A DNA stretch of 64,000 nt from Bradyrhizobium sp. CCGB01. Lineage in GTDB: Bacteria; Pseudomonadota; Alphaproteobacteria; Rhizobiales; Xanthobacteraceae. Under the pieces are notes generated by a model. The model worked only from the letters and a program-made list of their open reading frames with translations, had not been told where the DNA came from and searched no databases. The stretch is taken from positions 2,232,001 through 2,296,000 of the forward strand of contig NZ_JANADK010000001.1 in the NCBI RefSeq assembly GCF_024199795.1. The letters run 5' to 3'. How positions within the stretch are numbered: position 1 is the first letter of the stretch; each line of letters starts with the position of its first letter. Positions 8,499 through 18,288 of this stretch are shown here, in pieces. The position numbers and the translations under genes are program-made.

Positions 8499-9635
8499 TC
8501 ACGCGGCCGGGCAGGCCGTTTCCAGGCTATCCCGGGCGGGACGGCCCTCGGCGGTCTCTCTCATGGGGGCCGTGGAGGCCACGGCTTTTTGAAGCAGGGC
8601 TGCGCCCCGCCCGGCGGCGATCCCCACGACCTCGTCCCAGCGCGACAGGAAAGCCTCGACGCAGGCCGGATCGAACTGCCGGCCCTGGTTCTCGATCAGG
8701 TAGTTGCGCGCGACGTCCAGCGGCATCGGCTCTTTATATGGCCGGCGCGTCGTCAGGGCGTCGAACACGTCGGCGACCGCGACCACGCGCGCGGCAACCG
8801 GGATCTCGTCCGCCTTGAGGCCGTTCGGATAGCCCGCGCCGTCCCAGCGTTCGTGGTGACCTGCGGCAATTTGAGCACCGAGCTGGATCAGCTCGCAGCT
8901 GGAGTCCGCCAGGATCCTTTCGCCGATCGTCGCGTGGGTCCGGATCACCGCCATCTCGTCGTCGGTCAGCTTGCCGGGCTTGAGAAGGATGCTGTCGGGG
9001 ATGGCGACCTTGCCGACATCGTGCAGGGGCGCGGCCAGATAGATGTCACGGCAGAGCCGGGCCGGCAGACCGAGCTGCTCGGCGATGATGCGGCTGTAGC
9101 GGGCGACCCGCAGCGTGTGCTCGCCGGTGTCGTTGTCGCGGTATTCGACCGCGAGCGCGAGCCGCAGGATGATCTCCTCCTCGCGCTCGCCGAGCTTCTG
9201 GGTCACGGCCGCCACCGCGTTCGCGAGATCCGCGGCACGGTCGTTCTGCTTGCGTACGGCTGCACCAAGCCGCACCAAATTGCGCAGGCGCACCGTCATC
9301 TCGACGCTCTGTGGCTGTTTCGGTAAGAAATCGGTTGCACCAGCCTGCAGCGCTTCCTTCTTGACGTCATCGGTCTGTCGCGACGTGATCATCGCGATCG
9401 GGATGTCGGCGCAGCCGGGCAGGGTGCGGAAGGCGCGGATGAAGCTGATGCCGTCCATATGCGGCATCTCGTAATCGACCAGCACGAGATCGAAGACGCG
9501 CTCGCGCGCACAAGCCAGCGCCTCGACGGGATCAAGGAAGGTCGTGGCCTCGACCAGGCCTTCGGCTTCGATATGACGTTTCAGGAAATTGAGGACAGAG
9601 CGGCTGTCATCAATCAGAAGCGCTTGGGTCAGCAT
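8499..9635 (-). CDS. Response regulator with HD-GYP c-di-GMP phosphodiesterase domain
   Basis: 378 residues. The receiver domain (about 1-120) has the phospho-acceptor D54 (LVDYEMPHMDG) with acidic residues D9/D10. A short coiled linker follows (about 125-165), then an HD-GYP domain (about 170-340) with APLHDVGKVAIPD and HHERWDGAGYPNGL, so the catalytic HD and GYP motifs are intact. Expected to hydrolyse cyclic di-GMP when phosphorylated. It is transcribed away from the chemosensory operon with a shared 285-bp upstream region, so CheA or another kinase encoded nearby could be its phosphodonor; that is inference. Confidence 0.9.
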   Translation of the reverse strand: MLTQALLIDDSRSVLNFLKRHIEAEGLVEATTFLDPVEALACARERVFDLVLVDYEMPHMDGISFIRAFRTLPGCADIPIAMITSRQTDDVKKEALQAGATDFLPKQPQSVEMTVRLRNLVRLGAAVRKQNDRAADLANAVAAVTQKLGEREEEIILRLALAVEYRDNDTGEHTLRVARYSRIIAEQLGLPARLCRDIYLAAPLHDVGKVAIPDSILLKPGKLTDDEMAVIRTHATIGERILADSSCELIQLGAQIAAGHHERWDGAGYPNGLKADEIPVAARVVAVADVFDALTTRRPYKEPMPLDVARNYLIENQGRQFDPACVEAFLSRWDEVVGIAAGRGAALLQKAVASTAPMRETAEGRPARDSLETACPAA

Positions 9636-9920
9636 CGGCGGCCGGGCTCGTTCGGATGGCGAGGCATGACCTCCACGAATAGCCTTTGCGATTTAACGCG
9701 GAGCAAACGCTTGGGCTGCGGCGAACTGACTCATGAATGCGCACAACGCATGAGAATTGAGCGATCCATGCACGTCTGCATGCACAGGCGAAGTTCTTCG
9801 ATATGTGACCCGTAGTTGTACGGTGATGCCCATTAAGGGTTTGCGCACTCTCCAACGCGAATAGTCGTCGTGCGGGATTCGCGCGATGCGTGCAGCGAGT
9901 CCCTGGAGTTTGGGGGACGA
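9636..9920. promoter_or_regulatory. Divergent control region between HD-GYP gene and chemosensory operon
   Basis: 285 bases with no convincing gene, separating the two divergent units. It is less GC-rich than its surroundings and contains overlapping ATGCAC/GCATGCAC elements around 9768-9785. I could not define a certain -35/-10 pair. A GGGGG-containing ribosome site at about 9912-9917 decides the ATG 9921 start of the STAS gene. Confidence 0.4.
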
Positions 9921-10244
9921 ATGTCGTCTGATGTCACCGAGCCGAAGTGGTCCCTGCGGCTGCCGGCGGATTGCAGCATCGCTGCGATCCGCAACGTCTA
10001 TGACCTGATCCGCGAAGCCTTCGGCCGGCAGGACCGGCTTGAGATCGATTGTTCGAGCGTCGACAAGGCCGACGTGACCTCGATCCAGCTTCTGCTGTCG
10101 ACCGCCAGGACGGGCGAGGCCCAGGGCCGCCCGGTGGTGCTCACATCATTCTCCCAGTCTCTGCGCAACACCCTTCGCCGCGCCGGCTTCGCCAGCGATG
10201 CGATGATCGATCAGCATTTCCCGCAAAAGAAAGATGGCACCTGA
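9921..10244 (+). CDS. STAS-domain protein at head of chemosensory operon
   Basis: 107 residues, essentially one STAS domain (anti-sigma-factor antagonist or MlaB-like fold): LRLPADCSIAAIRNVYDLI, LEIDCSSVDKADVTSIQLLL, and SQSLRNTLRRAGF. The position that carries the phosphorylated Ser/Thr in SpoIIAA-like proteins lies in the VTSIQLLLS loop, where S and T are present. I chose ATG 9921 because a GGGGG site precedes it; a GTG at 9870 would add 17 unlikely residues. Its stop overlaps the cheY start. STAS proteins beside CheA occur in several non-flagellar chemosensory operons, where they may be output or scaffold parts. Confidence 0.8.
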   Translation: MSSDVTEPKWSLRLPADCSIAAIRNVYDLIREAFGRQDRLEIDCSSVDKADVTSIQLLLSTARTGEAQGRPVVLTSFSQSLRNTLRRAGFASDAMIDQHFPQKKDGT

Positions 10245-10609
10245 TGGCCACGATTCTCACGGTCGACGACTCCCCGAGCATCCGGCAGATGATCAAGGTC
10301 GTGCTCGAGCCGGCCGGTCACAGCGTGATCGAGGCCGGTGACGGCGCGCAGGGGCTTGCCAAGGCCCAGGCCGGCAAGCTCGACCTCGTCATCACCGACC
10401 TCAATATGCCCGTCATGAACGGGTTGGAGCTGATCCGCGCGCTGCGCAAGCTGCCGAGCGCGGTCGGCATGCCCATCGTGTTCCTGACCACCGAATCCAA
10501 TGACGCGGTGAAGCAGGAAGCCAAGAGCGCGGGCGCCACCGGCTGGATCACCAAGCCCTTCAAGCCCGAACAGCTGCTCGCCGTCGTCGGCAAGCTGGTG
10601 CGCGCATGA
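10244..10609 (+). CDS. cheY: CheY-type single-domain response regulator
   Basis: 121 residues, a stand-alone receiver domain. The acidic pocket is D8/D9, the phospho-acceptor D52 (VITDLNMPVMNG), the switch Thr lies in FLTTES, and the conserved lysine is K104 (TKPF). ATG 10244 overlaps the STAS stop, and its own stop overlaps the cheA start (ATGA), so STAS, cheY and cheA are tightly coupled. Expected to be phosphorylated by the CheA encoded next. With no flagellar motor genes in the window its target is open; it may act as phosphate sink or signal to another output. Confidence 0.92.
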   Translation: MATILTVDDSPSIRQMIKVVLEPAGHSVIEAGDGAQGLAKAQAGKLDLVITDLNMPVMNGLELIRALRKLPSAVGMPIVFLTTESNDAVKQEAKSAGATGWITKPFKPEQLLAVVGKLVRA

Positions 10610-12678
10610 GCGCGATGGACCCGACCGAGGTCTTTCGCCAGGAAGCCAGCGAGCTGTTCGAGGTCCTGGAAGGGGCCCTGCTCGATCTCGGCCAGCGTCC
10701 CGACGACCGCGAGCTGGTCGATTCCGCCTTCCGCGCCCTGCACACGATCAAGGGCTCGGGCGCCATGTTCGGCTTCGACAAGGTCGCATCCTTCACCCAC
10801 GAATTCGAGACCGCGTTCGACCGCGTCCGCAAGGGCGAGATCAAGCCGACGCAGGAGCTGATCTCGGTCGCACTCGCGGCCAAGGACTATATCCGCGCGC
10901 TGATCGAGGATCCGCAGTCGACCGACGACATCATCGGCGAGGCCATCCTCGACGACCTCAAGCGCTATGTGTTTCCCGACCAGCCTGTCGCGCCCGTCGC
11001 CGAAATCGCTGAAGCGCCGCCGCTGGCCCCCAGCGAGAGCAAGCAGGCCGGCTGGCACCTGTATCTGGAATTCGAATCCCACATCCTGCGTAACGGCTCG
11101 AACCCGCTCGATCTGCTGGAAGACCTTTGCAAGCTCGGCCCGTGCTTCGTCGTGCCCGTGACCGACGGCATACCGTTCCTCGACGAGCTGGAGCCGGAAG
11201 ACTGCTATCTGAAGTGGGACGTCAAGCTGCACGCGGCCTGCGACAAGGACGCGATCGACGACGTCTTCATGTTCGTCTCGGACGAGATGAAGCTGACGCT
11301 CTCGCCGCTGGAGCATGTCGAAGCGCCCGCGCCGCTACCGCTGTTGCAGCTGCTCGACGAGGAGCCGGCCCCGGTGGCCGAGATGATTGCGCCGGTGCTC
11401 GAGGCCGTCGCAGCGCCTGTTGCCGAGCAGCCCATCGCCAAGGCGGAGCCCAAAGCCGAGCCAAAGCCGGAAGCGAAGCCCGAAGCCAAGCAGGATCGCG
11501 GCATCGCCACCGTCCGGGTCCAGGCCGAGCGTCTCGACGAGTTGATGGATCGGGTCGGCGAGCTGGTCATCGCGCAGGCGCGGCTGTCGCAGCTCGCCTC
11601 GTCCGGCTCGGACCTCTCGATCAAGATGATCGCCGAGGAAATCGAGCGCCTCGCCTCCTCCCTGCGCGACACCACGATGGGCGCGCGCATGGTGCCGATC
11701 GGCTCGCTGTTCGGCCGCTTCCGCCGCCTGGTGCATGATTTGTCGCGCGACCTGTCGAAGCCGGTCGAATTCGTCACCACGGGCGAGGATACCGAGCTCG
11801 ACAAGACCATGATCGAGTGCCTGGCCGATCCGCTGGTTCACCTGATCCGCAACGCCATCGACCACGGTATCGAAGACACCGCGACCCGCGCCGCCAACGG
11901 CAAGACGGAGCAGGGCCGGATCGAGCTCGCCGCCGTTCATTCCGGTGCGCAGGTGCTCGTCACCGTGAAGGACAATGGCGGCGGCTTCAACACCGCGCGC
12001 ATCCGCGCGAAAGCGGAAGAGCAGGGGCTGATCGCCTCCGGCGCCGTGCTGACCGATCACGAGATCCACCAGTTCCTGTTCCACCCGGGCTTCTCGACCG
12101 CCCAGACCATCTCGGCGCTGTCCGGCCGCGGCGTCGGCATGGACGTGGTCAAGCGCACCATCGAGAACATGCGCGGCACGATCGACCTGTCGACGCGTCC
12201 GGGCCAGGGCACCACGGTGACGCTGCGCCTGCCGCTGACGCTGGCGATCATCGAAGGTCTTTTGATCCGCGTCGGCGAAGGCCGCTACATCATTCCGCTG
12301 TCGGCGGTGGAGGAATGCGTCGAGCTGACGGCCGAGGACGAACGCTCGCGCGGCCGCAACTTCCTCAACGTGCGCGGCAACCTCGTCCCGTTCCTGCGCC
12401 TGCGCGAGATCATGTCCGCCTCGGGTTCGCCCGACCGGCACCAGAAGACGATCATCATCTCGACCGGGGAGACCCGCGTCGGCCTCGTCGCCGACCAGAT
12501 CATCGGCAACCACCAGACCGTGATCAAGTCGCTCTCCAAGCTGCACTCGGACGTCACGATCTTCTCGGGCGCGACGATCCTGGGCGACGGTACGGCGGCG
12601 CTGATCCTCGATGTCGCCCAGCTCGTCGCGCTGGCGCAGTCGAAGGTCGAGAAGCAGCATATCAGCGAGGCGGCGTGA
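10606..12678 (+). CDS. cheA: Chemotaxis histidine kinase CheA
   Basis: 690 residues. The HPt domain (about 1-110) carries phosphorylatable H46 in LHTIKGSGAMFGF. A middle domain (about 150-235, GWHLYLEFESHILRNG) replaces a classical P2. A charged Ala/Pro/Lys/Glu linker (about 265-300) leads to dimerisation (about 305-370), an ATPase domain with HLIRNAIDHGIED, DNGGGF and GRGVGMDVVK, and a C-terminal CheW-like regulatory domain (about 550-685). All kinase boxes are present, so it should be active. It overlaps cheY upstream and the cheW start downstream by a few bases. Confidence 0.95.
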   Translation: MSAMDPTEVFRQEASELFEVLEGALLDLGQRPDDRELVDSAFRALHTIKGSGAMFGFDKVASFTHEFETAFDRVRKGEIKPTQELISVALAAKDYIRALIEDPQSTDDIIGEAILDDLKRYVFPDQPVAPVAEIAEAPPLAPSESKQAGWHLYLEFESHILRNGSNPLDLLEDLCKLGPCFVVPVTDGIPFLDELEPEDCYLKWDVKLHAACDKDAIDDVFMFVSDEMKLTLSPLEHVEAPAPLPLLQLLDEEPAPVAEMIAPVLEAVAAPVAEQPIAKAEPKAEPKPEAKPEAKQDRGIATVRVQAERLDELMDRVGELVIAQARLSQLASSGSDLSIKMIAEEIERLASSLRDTTMGARMVPIGSLFGRFRRLVHDLSRDLSKPVEFVTTGEDTELDKTMIECLADPLVHLIRNAIDHGIEDTATRAANGKTEQGRIELAAVHSGAQVLVTVKDNGGGFNTARIRAKAEEQGLIASGAVLTDHEIHQFLFHPGFSTAQTISALSGRGVGMDVVKRTIENMRGTIDLSTRPGQGTTVTLRLPLTLAIIEGLLIRVGEGRYIIPLSAVEECVELTAEDERSRGRNFLNVRGNLVPFLRLREIMSASGSPDRHQKTIIISTGETRVGLVADQIIGNHQTVIKSLSKLHSDVTIFSGATILGDGTAALILDVAQLVALAQSKVEKQHISEAA

Positions 12679-13139
12679 TGAACGAGATGCAGGCTGGCGA
12701 GCATCAGGCGGGCGCGATGCAGGTCGTGATGATCGGGCTCGGCGAGGAGAAGTTCGCGCTCGACGCGGGCCTCGTGCGCGAGATCATCGATCCCGTCCCC
12801 GTGACCAGGGTCGCGGGAGCGCGCGCCTTCGTTCCCAGCGTCATCAACGTGCGCGGCAACGTTATCCCGCTGGCGGATTTGCGCATCCGCTTCGGCATGC
12901 CGCAACTCGCGGATTCCGCCGACACGCGCATCGTCGTCATCGAGATCGAGCTCGACGGCGAGCCGGTGCTGGTCGGCATGACGGCCGACAAGGTCTACGA
13001 GGTTACGGAGATTTCGCAGGCCGATGTGCAGCAGACGCCGCGCGTCGGCATGCACTGGAAGCCGGAGTTCATCCGCTTCATCGCCAAATGGCGCGAAGAG
13101 TTCGTCATCGTTCCAAACATGGAACGCATTCTGAACTGA
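12678..13139 (+). CDS. cheW: CheW adaptor (first copy)
   Basis: 153 residues, a single CheW-like SH3-type domain: VVMIGLGEEKFALDAGLVREI, then RAFVPSVINVRGNVIPLADL (the diagnostic GxINxRGxxxPxxDL pattern), then the adaptor C-terminus. ATG 12678 overlaps the cheA stop as TGATG; longer open sequence upstream belongs to cheA in another frame. It couples receptors to CheA. A second, divergent cheW follows the first MCP gene, so each receptor gene may have its own adaptor. Confidence 0.92.
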   Translation: MNEMQAGEHQAGAMQVVMIGLGEEKFALDAGLVREIIDPVPVTRVAGARAFVPSVINVRGNVIPLADLRIRFGMPQLADSADTRIVVIEIELDGEPVLVGMTADKVYEVTEISQADVQQTPRVGMHWKPEFIRFIAKWREEFVIVPNMERILN

Positions 13140-13176
13140 CATGAGGTCTCGGGGGCGAGATCGGTAGGGGCTGAAG

Positions 13177-14871
13177 ATGAGAATTACGGTCAAGGCAAAG
13201 CTTGCCAGCGCGTTCGGCGTCGTCCTGTTGCTCTCGATGGCGGCGGGCGGCCTCGCTTATGTCAAGCTGAGCGAGATGATCGACACCGCCGACAGCCTGG
13301 TGTCGCGCGCCGGCCGGATGGACCGTGCGGCGGAAATCGAAAAGGGCATTCTGCTTCAGGTTCGCGCCGAGAAGAACCTCATCGTGGCTCCCGAGAGCGA
13401 AGCGGAGCGCTTCCTCGCCGAGATTGCAAAGCAGCGTGAGACGCTTCTGAAGCTGAAGGAAGAAATCCACGCCGCGGCCTCGCCCGAGGGCAAGAAGCTG
13501 CTCGACAATTTCGGCGCCGCCTATGTGCGTATGAACGCGGTTCAGGACGAAGTCCTCAAGCTCGCGCGGACGGACAAGGCGAAGGCGGCCGAGCGCTCCA
13601 TGACCGAGGTTCGCAAGGCCGTCGCCGAGGCGATGGAAGCCGGCAACGCTTACGTCACCAACGTCAAGAAGAACATGAACGACCAGGCGGCTCAGGCGCA
13701 CCAGGACGGCAACCGGGCTCAGCTTCTGCTGATCTCGGCCGTGGTGGCCTCGCTCGTCATCGGTCTGATCGCCGCGATCTGGATCTCCTTCAGCATCGCG
13801 CGTGGCCTCGGCCGTGCCGTCGGCCTCGCCGGTGCGGTTGCCGATGGCGATCTCAGCCAGTCGATCAAGGTCACCAGCAACGACGAGATCGGCGATCTCG
13901 TCACCTCGCTGAATACGATGGTCGAGAAGCTCAAGCAGATCGTGGCCGAAGCGCTCACCGCCGCGCAGAACGTCTCCGCCGGCAGCCAGGAGCTCTCCGC
14001 GAGCGCCGAGCAGCTGTCGCAGGGCGCGACCGAGCAGGCCTCGTCGGCAGAGGAAGCCTCGTCCTCGATGGAGGAGATGGCTTCGAACGTGAAGCAGAAC
14101 GCCGACAACGCCAACCAGACCGAGAAGATCGCCGCGCGATCGGCCCAGGATGCCGAAGCCAGCGGCGTCGCCGTCGGCCGTGCCGTCCAGGCGATGCAGA
14201 CCATCGCCGAGAAGATCACGATCGTGCAGGAGATCGCGCGCCAGACCGATTTGCTCGCGCTCAACGCCGCGGTCGAGGCCGCGCGCGCCGGCGAGCACGG
14301 CAAGGGTTTTGCGGTGGTCGCCTCCGAAGTGCGCAAGCTCGCCGAACGCAGCCAGGCGGCCGCCGCCGACATCGGCACGCTGTCGACGGAAACCGTCAAG
14401 GTCGCGCAGGAAGCCGGCGACATGCTGTCCAAGCTCGTTCCCGACATCAAGAAGACCGCCGAGCTGGTCCAGGAGATCACTGCGGCCTGCCGCGAGCAGG
14501 ACGTCGGCTCGGCCCAGATCAACCAGGCGATCCAGCAGCTCGACAAGGTCGGGCAGCAGAACGCCAGCGCGTCCGAGCAGGTGTCATCGACCTCCGAGGA
14601 GCTCGCCTCGCAGGCCGAGCAGCTTCAGTCGACCATCTCGTTCTTCCGCATCGAGCATGCCGGCCGCGACGAGCGCGCGCCCGCGCCGATCGACCGGGCG
14701 GTCACCCAGCTCCGTGCCAAGGCCGCGCACATGGCGGCTGCGGATCGCGGCGCGAAGAAGTCCGCGCCTGCCCGCAAGCCGGCGCGCGCGATGAAGGTCG
14801 CCAGCGGCGGCGGCTTCGCATTCGACATGCATGACGGCGAGGACGATCGCGACGCCGAGTTCCAACGCTGA
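13177..14871 (+). CDS. Methyl-accepting chemotaxis protein, single HAMP
   Basis: 564 residues. TM1 is at about 9-30, a four-helix-bundle-type periplasmic domain at about 31-185 (with [16 protein letters not shown]), and TM2 at about 186-208. HAMP follows (about 210-260), then the cytoplasmic hairpin whose tip reads [20 protein letters not shown]. The Lys/Ala-rich tail ends [11 protein letters not shown]. It has no NWETF-type CheR tether. From codon 249 onward it is almost the same as the second MCP encoded downstream, and the amino halves are related but diverged. The ligand is unknown. It lies between two cheW genes in the operon. Confidence 0.93.
   Translation: MRITVKAKLASAFGVVLLLSMAAGGLAYVKLSEMIDTADSLVSRAGRMDRAAEIEKGILLQVRAEKNLIVAPESEAERFLAEIAKQRETLLKLKEEIHAAASPEGKKLLDNFGAAYVRMNAVQDEVLKLARTDKAKAAERSMTEVRKAVAEAMEAGNAYVTNVKKNMNDQAAQAHQDGNRAQLLLISAVVASLVIGLIAAIWISFSIARGLGRAVGLAGAVADGDLSQSIKVTSNDEIGDLVTSLNTMVEKLKQIVAEALTAAQNVSAGSQELSASAEQLSQGATEQASSAEEASSSMEEMASNVKQNADNANQTEKIAARSAQDAEASGVAVGRAVQAMQTIAEKITIVQEIARQTDLLALNAAVEAARAGEHGKGFAVVASEVRKLAERSQAAAADIGTLSTETVKVAQEAGDMLSKLVPDIKKTAELVQEITAACREQDVGSAQINQAIQQLDKVGQQNASASEQVSSTSEELASQAEQLQSTISFFRIEHAGRDERAPAPIDRAVTQLRAKAAHMAAADRGAKKSAPARKPARAMKVASGGGFAFDMHDGEDDRDAEFQR
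13921..14655 (+). repeat. Direct repeat copy 1: MCP signalling domain
   Basis: About 735 bp encoding the receptor signalling hairpin. It reappears at 16338-17072 with very high nucleotide identity and no length difference (offset 2417 bases). Identity drops on both sides, which suggests recent duplication or gene conversion limited to the signalling half. Confidence 0.85.
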
Positions 14872-14877
14872 TCTACC

Positions 14878-14898
14878 GGTCCGGCCTCGTGCCGGACC
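14878..14898. terminator. Perfect 8-bp hairpin between first MCP and second cheW
   Basis: GGTCCGGC (14878-14885) and GCCGGACC (14891-14898) flank a 5-base loop, directly after the MCP stop. No T-run follows, so it may be an RNA stabiliser or an attenuation point and not a full terminator. It also argues against a GTG start at 14889 for the next cheW. Confidence 0.5.
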
Positions 14899-14936
14899 GC
14901 GCCTATTCGCAAACCTTGGGACCTCTGGACTGCATC

Positions 14937-15413
14937 ATGGCCGCAACCTCGCAATATCTGACGCTCGGGCTCGCCGGCGAGACGTTCGGCATCAGCATCC
15001 GCAATGTCCGGGAAATTCTCGATATGCGGCCGATCTCACGGCTGCCACATGCGCCGAATTTCCTGCTCGGCATGATCGACGTGCGCGGGAGCGGCTATCC
15101 GATCGTCGACCTCCGCACCAAGCTCGGCCTGCCGACCGTGGAGGCGACTGAAGCGACCCGCATCATCATCCTCGACGTGCCGATGAAGGATCGCCTGGTC
15201 GGCGTCGGCTTCGTCGCCGATTGCGTGTTCGAGGTCACCGACATCGACGAGCAGGCGATCGAGCCCATCCCCGAAGTCGGCGGCAAATGGCAGTCCGACT
15301 ATGCCGCCGGCATCGGCCGCAAGGGTGAGAAATTCGTCGTCATCTTCGATCTCGCCAAGCTGATGGCGAACGACGAGATCCCTGAAGGGCGCGATACGTC
15401 GCGCGCCGCCTGA
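14937..15413 (+). CDS. cheW: CheW adaptor (second copy)
   Basis: 158 residues from ATG 14937. A single CheW domain: YLTLGLAGETFGISIRNVREI, LPHAPNFLLGMIDVRGSGYP and DLRTKLGLP. A GTG at 14889 would add 16 residues but lies inside a strong hairpin, and those residues do not look like CheW, so the shorter start is preferred even though its ribosome site is weak. It is only moderately similar to the first CheW. It sits between the two MCP genes and probably couples one or both receptors to CheA. Confidence 0.9.
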   Translation: MAATSQYLTLGLAGETFGISIRNVREILDMRPISRLPHAPNFLLGMIDVRGSGYPIVDLRTKLGLPTVEATEATRIIILDVPMKDRLVGVGFVADCVFEVTDIDEQAIEPIPEVGGKWQSDYAAGIGRKGEKFVVIFDLAKLMANDEIPEGRDTSRAA

Positions 15414-15473
15414 GTTTGCAAGTGTGAAGCGTGATCGAGCGTAAGCACCCCAATTCGAACCAACGAGACTGAC

Positions 15474-17276
15474 ATGAGATTCACCGTCAAAGCCAAGCTT
15501 GCCAGCGCCTTCGGCGTCGTCATCCTGCTCTCCATGATCGCGGGCGCGGTCGGCTACATGAAGCTGGCGGACATGGTCGGCACCACCGAGCTTCTGGTCA
15601 GCCGTGCAGGCCGGATGGAAAAGGCCGCCGAGCTGAAGGAAGGCATCCTGTTCCTCGTGCGCGCCGAGAAGAACTCGATCCTCGCGGCGTCCGACGCAGA
15701 GCACGATCAGTTCCGGGCCGATCTCATCAAGAACCGCGACGCGGTCGCCAAGTCCAAGGACGAGATCTACGCGGCCGCCAGCGAAAGCGGCAAGAAGCTG
15801 ATGGAGAGCTTCAACGTCGCGTTCGCCAAGCTGAACGCCTATCAAGACGAGACGGTCCAGCTTGCAAGGACCGACAAGCCGAAAGCGCTGGATCGTTCCA
15901 TGCACGATGGCCGCAAGGTCGTCGCGGACGCGATCGAAGCGGCCGACGGCTACATCAAGAACGTCAAGAAGAACATGGCCGAACAGGCCGAACAGGCCAA
16001 GCAGGATGGCGCCCGCGCCGAACTGATACTGTTGAGCCTAGTCATCGCCTCCTTGCTGATCGCCGCGGTTGCCGCGACCTGGATCGCGCTGAACATCAGC
16101 CGCGCGCTGGCGCAGGCCGTGGGCCTTGCCGACGCGGTGGCGATCGGCGATCTCAGCCACAAGATCGAGTCGTCCAGCAACGACGAGATCGGCGATCTCA
16201 TCAAGTCGCTGAACGCGATGACGGTGAATCTGAATGCGACTGCGGCGCTGGCCAACCAGATCGCCCAGGGCGATCTCACGGTCGAGGCCAAGCCGCTGTC
16301 GGACAAGGATACGCTCGGCCTCGCGCTCGAGCGCATGGTCGAAAAGCTTCGGCAGATCGTGTCGGAAGCCCTGACCGCGGCGCAGAACGTCTCCGCCGGC
16401 AGCCAGGAGCTGTCCGCCAGCGCCGAGCAGCTGTCGCAGGGCGCGACCGAGCAGGCTTCGTCCGCGGAAGAAGCGTCTTCTTCAATGGAGGAGATGGCCT
16501 CGAACGTGAAGCAGAACGCGGACAACGCCAACCAGACCGAGAAGATCGCCGCGCAGTCGGCCAAGGACGCCGAGGCCAGCGGCGCCGCTGTGGGGCGTGC
16601 CGTCAACGCGATGCAGACCATCGCCGAGAAGATCACGATCGTGCAGGAGATCGCGCGCCAGACCGACCTGCTCGCGCTCAACGCCGCGGTCGAGGCAGCG
16701 CGCGCCGGCGAGCACGGCAAGGGCTTTGCGGTGGTCGCGTCCGAGGTGCGCAAGCTCGCCGAGCGCAGCCAGGCGGCCGCCGCCGAGATCGGTACGCTCT
16801 CGGCCGAGACCGTCAAGGTGGCGCAGGAAGCCGGCTCCATGCTCTCCAAGCTGGTCCCCGATATCAAGAGGACGGCAGAGCTTGTCGAGGAGATCACCGC
16901 GGCCTGCCGCGAGCAGGACGTCGGCTCGGCTCAGATCAACCAGGCGATCCAGCAGCTCGACAAGGTCGGTCAGCAGAATGCCAGCGCCTCCGAGCAGGTG
17001 TCCTCGACGTCCGAGGAGCTTGCCTCGCAGGCCGAGCAGCTTCAGTCGACCATCGCCTATTTCCGCATCGAGCAGGGCCGCGCCCAGGCGGCTGCGCCGA
17101 TCGACCGGGCGGTCAATCAGCTCCGTGCCAAGGCAGCGACCATGGCGGCCACCGAGCGTCCGGCCAAGAAGCCGCAGGCCAAGCCGGCTCGCGCCGTGAA
17201 GGTGGCCGGTGGCGGCGGCTTCGCCTTCGACATGAACGACGGCGAGGACGATCGGGACGCCGAGTTCCAGCGCTAG
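15474..17276 (+). CDS. Methyl-accepting chemotaxis protein with extra HAMP-like segment
   Basis: 600 residues. TM1 is at about 9-30, a periplasmic helical domain at about 31-180, and TM2 at about 183-207. A first HAMP is followed by a second HAMP-like stretch ([19 protein letters not shown]) absent from the other MCP, which accounts for the 36-residue length difference. The signalling hairpin ([20 protein letters not shown]) and the tail ending [11 protein letters not shown] are shared with the first MCP. The sensor half has diverged, so the two probably detect different cues while feeding the same CheA array. The following gap carries a hairpin before cheR. Confidence 0.93.
   Translation: MRFTVKAKLASAFGVVILLSMIAGAVGYMKLADMVGTTELLVSRAGRMEKAAELKEGILFLVRAEKNSILAASDAEHDQFRADLIKNRDAVAKSKDEIYAAASESGKKLMESFNVAFAKLNAYQDETVQLARTDKPKALDRSMHDGRKVVADAIEAADGYIKNVKKNMAEQAEQAKQDGARAELILLSLVIASLLIAAVAATWIALNISRALAQAVGLADAVAIGDLSHKIESSSNDEIGDLIKSLNAMTVNLNATAALANQIAQGDLTVEAKPLSDKDTLGLALERMVEKLRQIVSEALTAAQNVSAGSQELSASAEQLSQGATEQASSAEEASSSMEEMASNVKQNADNANQTEKIAAQSAKDAEASGAAVGRAVNAMQTIAEKITIVQEIARQTDLLALNAAVEAARAGEHGKGFAVVASEVRKLAERSQAAAAEIGTLSAETVKVAQEAGSMLSKLVPDIKRTAELVEEITAACREQDVGSAQINQAIQQLDKVGQQNASASEQVSSTSEELASQAEQLQSTIAYFRIEQGRAQAAAPIDRAVNQLRAKAATMAATERPAKKPQAKPARAVKVAGGGGFAFDMNDGEDDRDAEFQR
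16338..17072 (+). repeat. Direct repeat copy 2: MCP signalling domain
   Basis: Second copy of the roughly 735-bp stretch at 13921-14655. It keeps the same reading frame and length, and most differences are at third codon positions. Confidence 0.85.
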
Positions 17277-17291
17277 ATCCGTTTACGGAAT

Positions 17292-17315
17292 CGGCCCGCC
17301 TTCGCCGGTGGGCCG
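17292..17315. terminator. GC-rich hairpin after second MCP gene
   Basis: CGGCCC (17292-17297) pairs with GGGCCG (17310-17315) around a 12-base loop, within the 141-base gap before cheR. There is no T-run, so it would be a partial terminator or processing site at most. Confidence 0.35.
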
Positions 17316-17417
17316 ACCCCTCTTCAGTCACCAGCGTAAACGCGTAGGATTCGAGATGGCCCGTTCGGCCCGACATTCAGTGCAGGCGGCGGCCATCCCG
17401 GATGGGGGCAGCCCGCG

Positions 17418-18272
17418 ATGATGCCTGCCCTGCAGGATACGGCCGTCCATCTGTCGGACCGCCACTTCCGGACCATCGCCGAACTGATCGAGGGCCAGGT
17501 CGGCATCAAGCTGCCGCAGGGCAAGCGGCTGATGCTGGAGGGGCGGCTGCACAAGCGCGTGCGCGCGCTGAACTTCTCCGACCTCAACGAATATGTCGAC
17601 AACCTGTTCGATGCGGATCATTTCGACACCGAGCTGACCCACCTCATCGACGTGGTGACGACAAACAAGACCGACTTTTTCCGCGAGCCCCAGCACTTCA
17701 CCTTCATGCGAGAGGTCGCAATCCCGTCCCTGCTCAAGTCGCACGGGCGCAGGAACGCGAACCTCAAGATCTGGAGCTCGGCGAGCTCCACCGGCATGGA
17801 AGCCTACACCACCGCCATGGTGCTGGATGACATGACGCGGAGCGGATCACGGTTTCAGTACCGCATCCTCGGGACTGACATTTCGACCGCGGTGCTGCGC
17901 CTCGCCAAGAGCGCGATCTACACCCGTGACGTGCTCGCACCGGTGCCGGAACCTTTCCTGAAACGATATTTTCTGACGTCGCGCGACAAGATGCGCGGCG
18001 AGGTGCGGGTGGTGCCGGAGTTGCGCCGCATGACGCATTTCATGCGGATGAACCTGATGGATTCATCCTATCCCGTCGATCGCGACGTCGACATCATCTT
18101 CTGCCGCAACGTCCTGATCTATTTCGAACGTGAGACGCAGCGCAAGGTGGTCGAGCATTTGTGCAACCATTTGCGGCCGGGCGGCTATCTGCTGGTCGGA
18201 CATTCGGAATCGATGATTCACAGTGCAGTGCCGGGTTTGAAGCAAGTTCAGCCAACCATTTTCCAGGTCTAG
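17418..18272 (+). CDS. cheR: Chemotaxis protein methyltransferase CheR
   Basis: 284 residues. The N-terminal all-alpha CheR domain (about 10-70, [21 protein letters not shown]) is followed by a SAM-binding domain with [23 protein letters not shown], and [14 protein letters not shown]. The motifs are complete. It methylates glutamates on the receptor hairpins using S-adenosylmethionine. Neither MCP here carries a CheR-tethering pentapeptide, so it must act untethered. Two ATGs in a row (17418, 17421) open the frame. cheB follows after 16 bases. Confidence 0.93.
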   Translation: MMPALQDTAVHLSDRHFRTIAELIEGQVGIKLPQGKRLMLEGRLHKRVRALNFSDLNEYVDNLFDADHFDTELTHLIDVVTTNKTDFFREPQHFTFMREVAIPSLLKSHGRRNANLKIWSSASSTGMEAYTTAMVLDDMTRSGSRFQYRILGTDISTAVLRLAKSAIYTRDVLAPVPEPFLKRYFLTSRDKMRGEVRVVPELRRMTHFMRMNLMDSSYPVDRDVDIIFCRNVLIYFERETQRKVVEHLCNHLRPGGYLLVGHSESMIHSAVPGLKQVQPTIFQV

Positions 18273-18288
18273 CCGGAGCGCGACTAAA

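Noticed and set aside
14889..14936. GTG 14889 as start of the second CheW
   Set aside because: The codon lies in the loop of a perfect 8-bp hairpin and the added residues do not resemble CheW.
13921..17072. Repeats as part of a mobile element
   Set aside because: The duplicated stretch lies wholly inside two receptor genes, has no terminal inverted repeats or transposase, and fits gene duplication and conversion.
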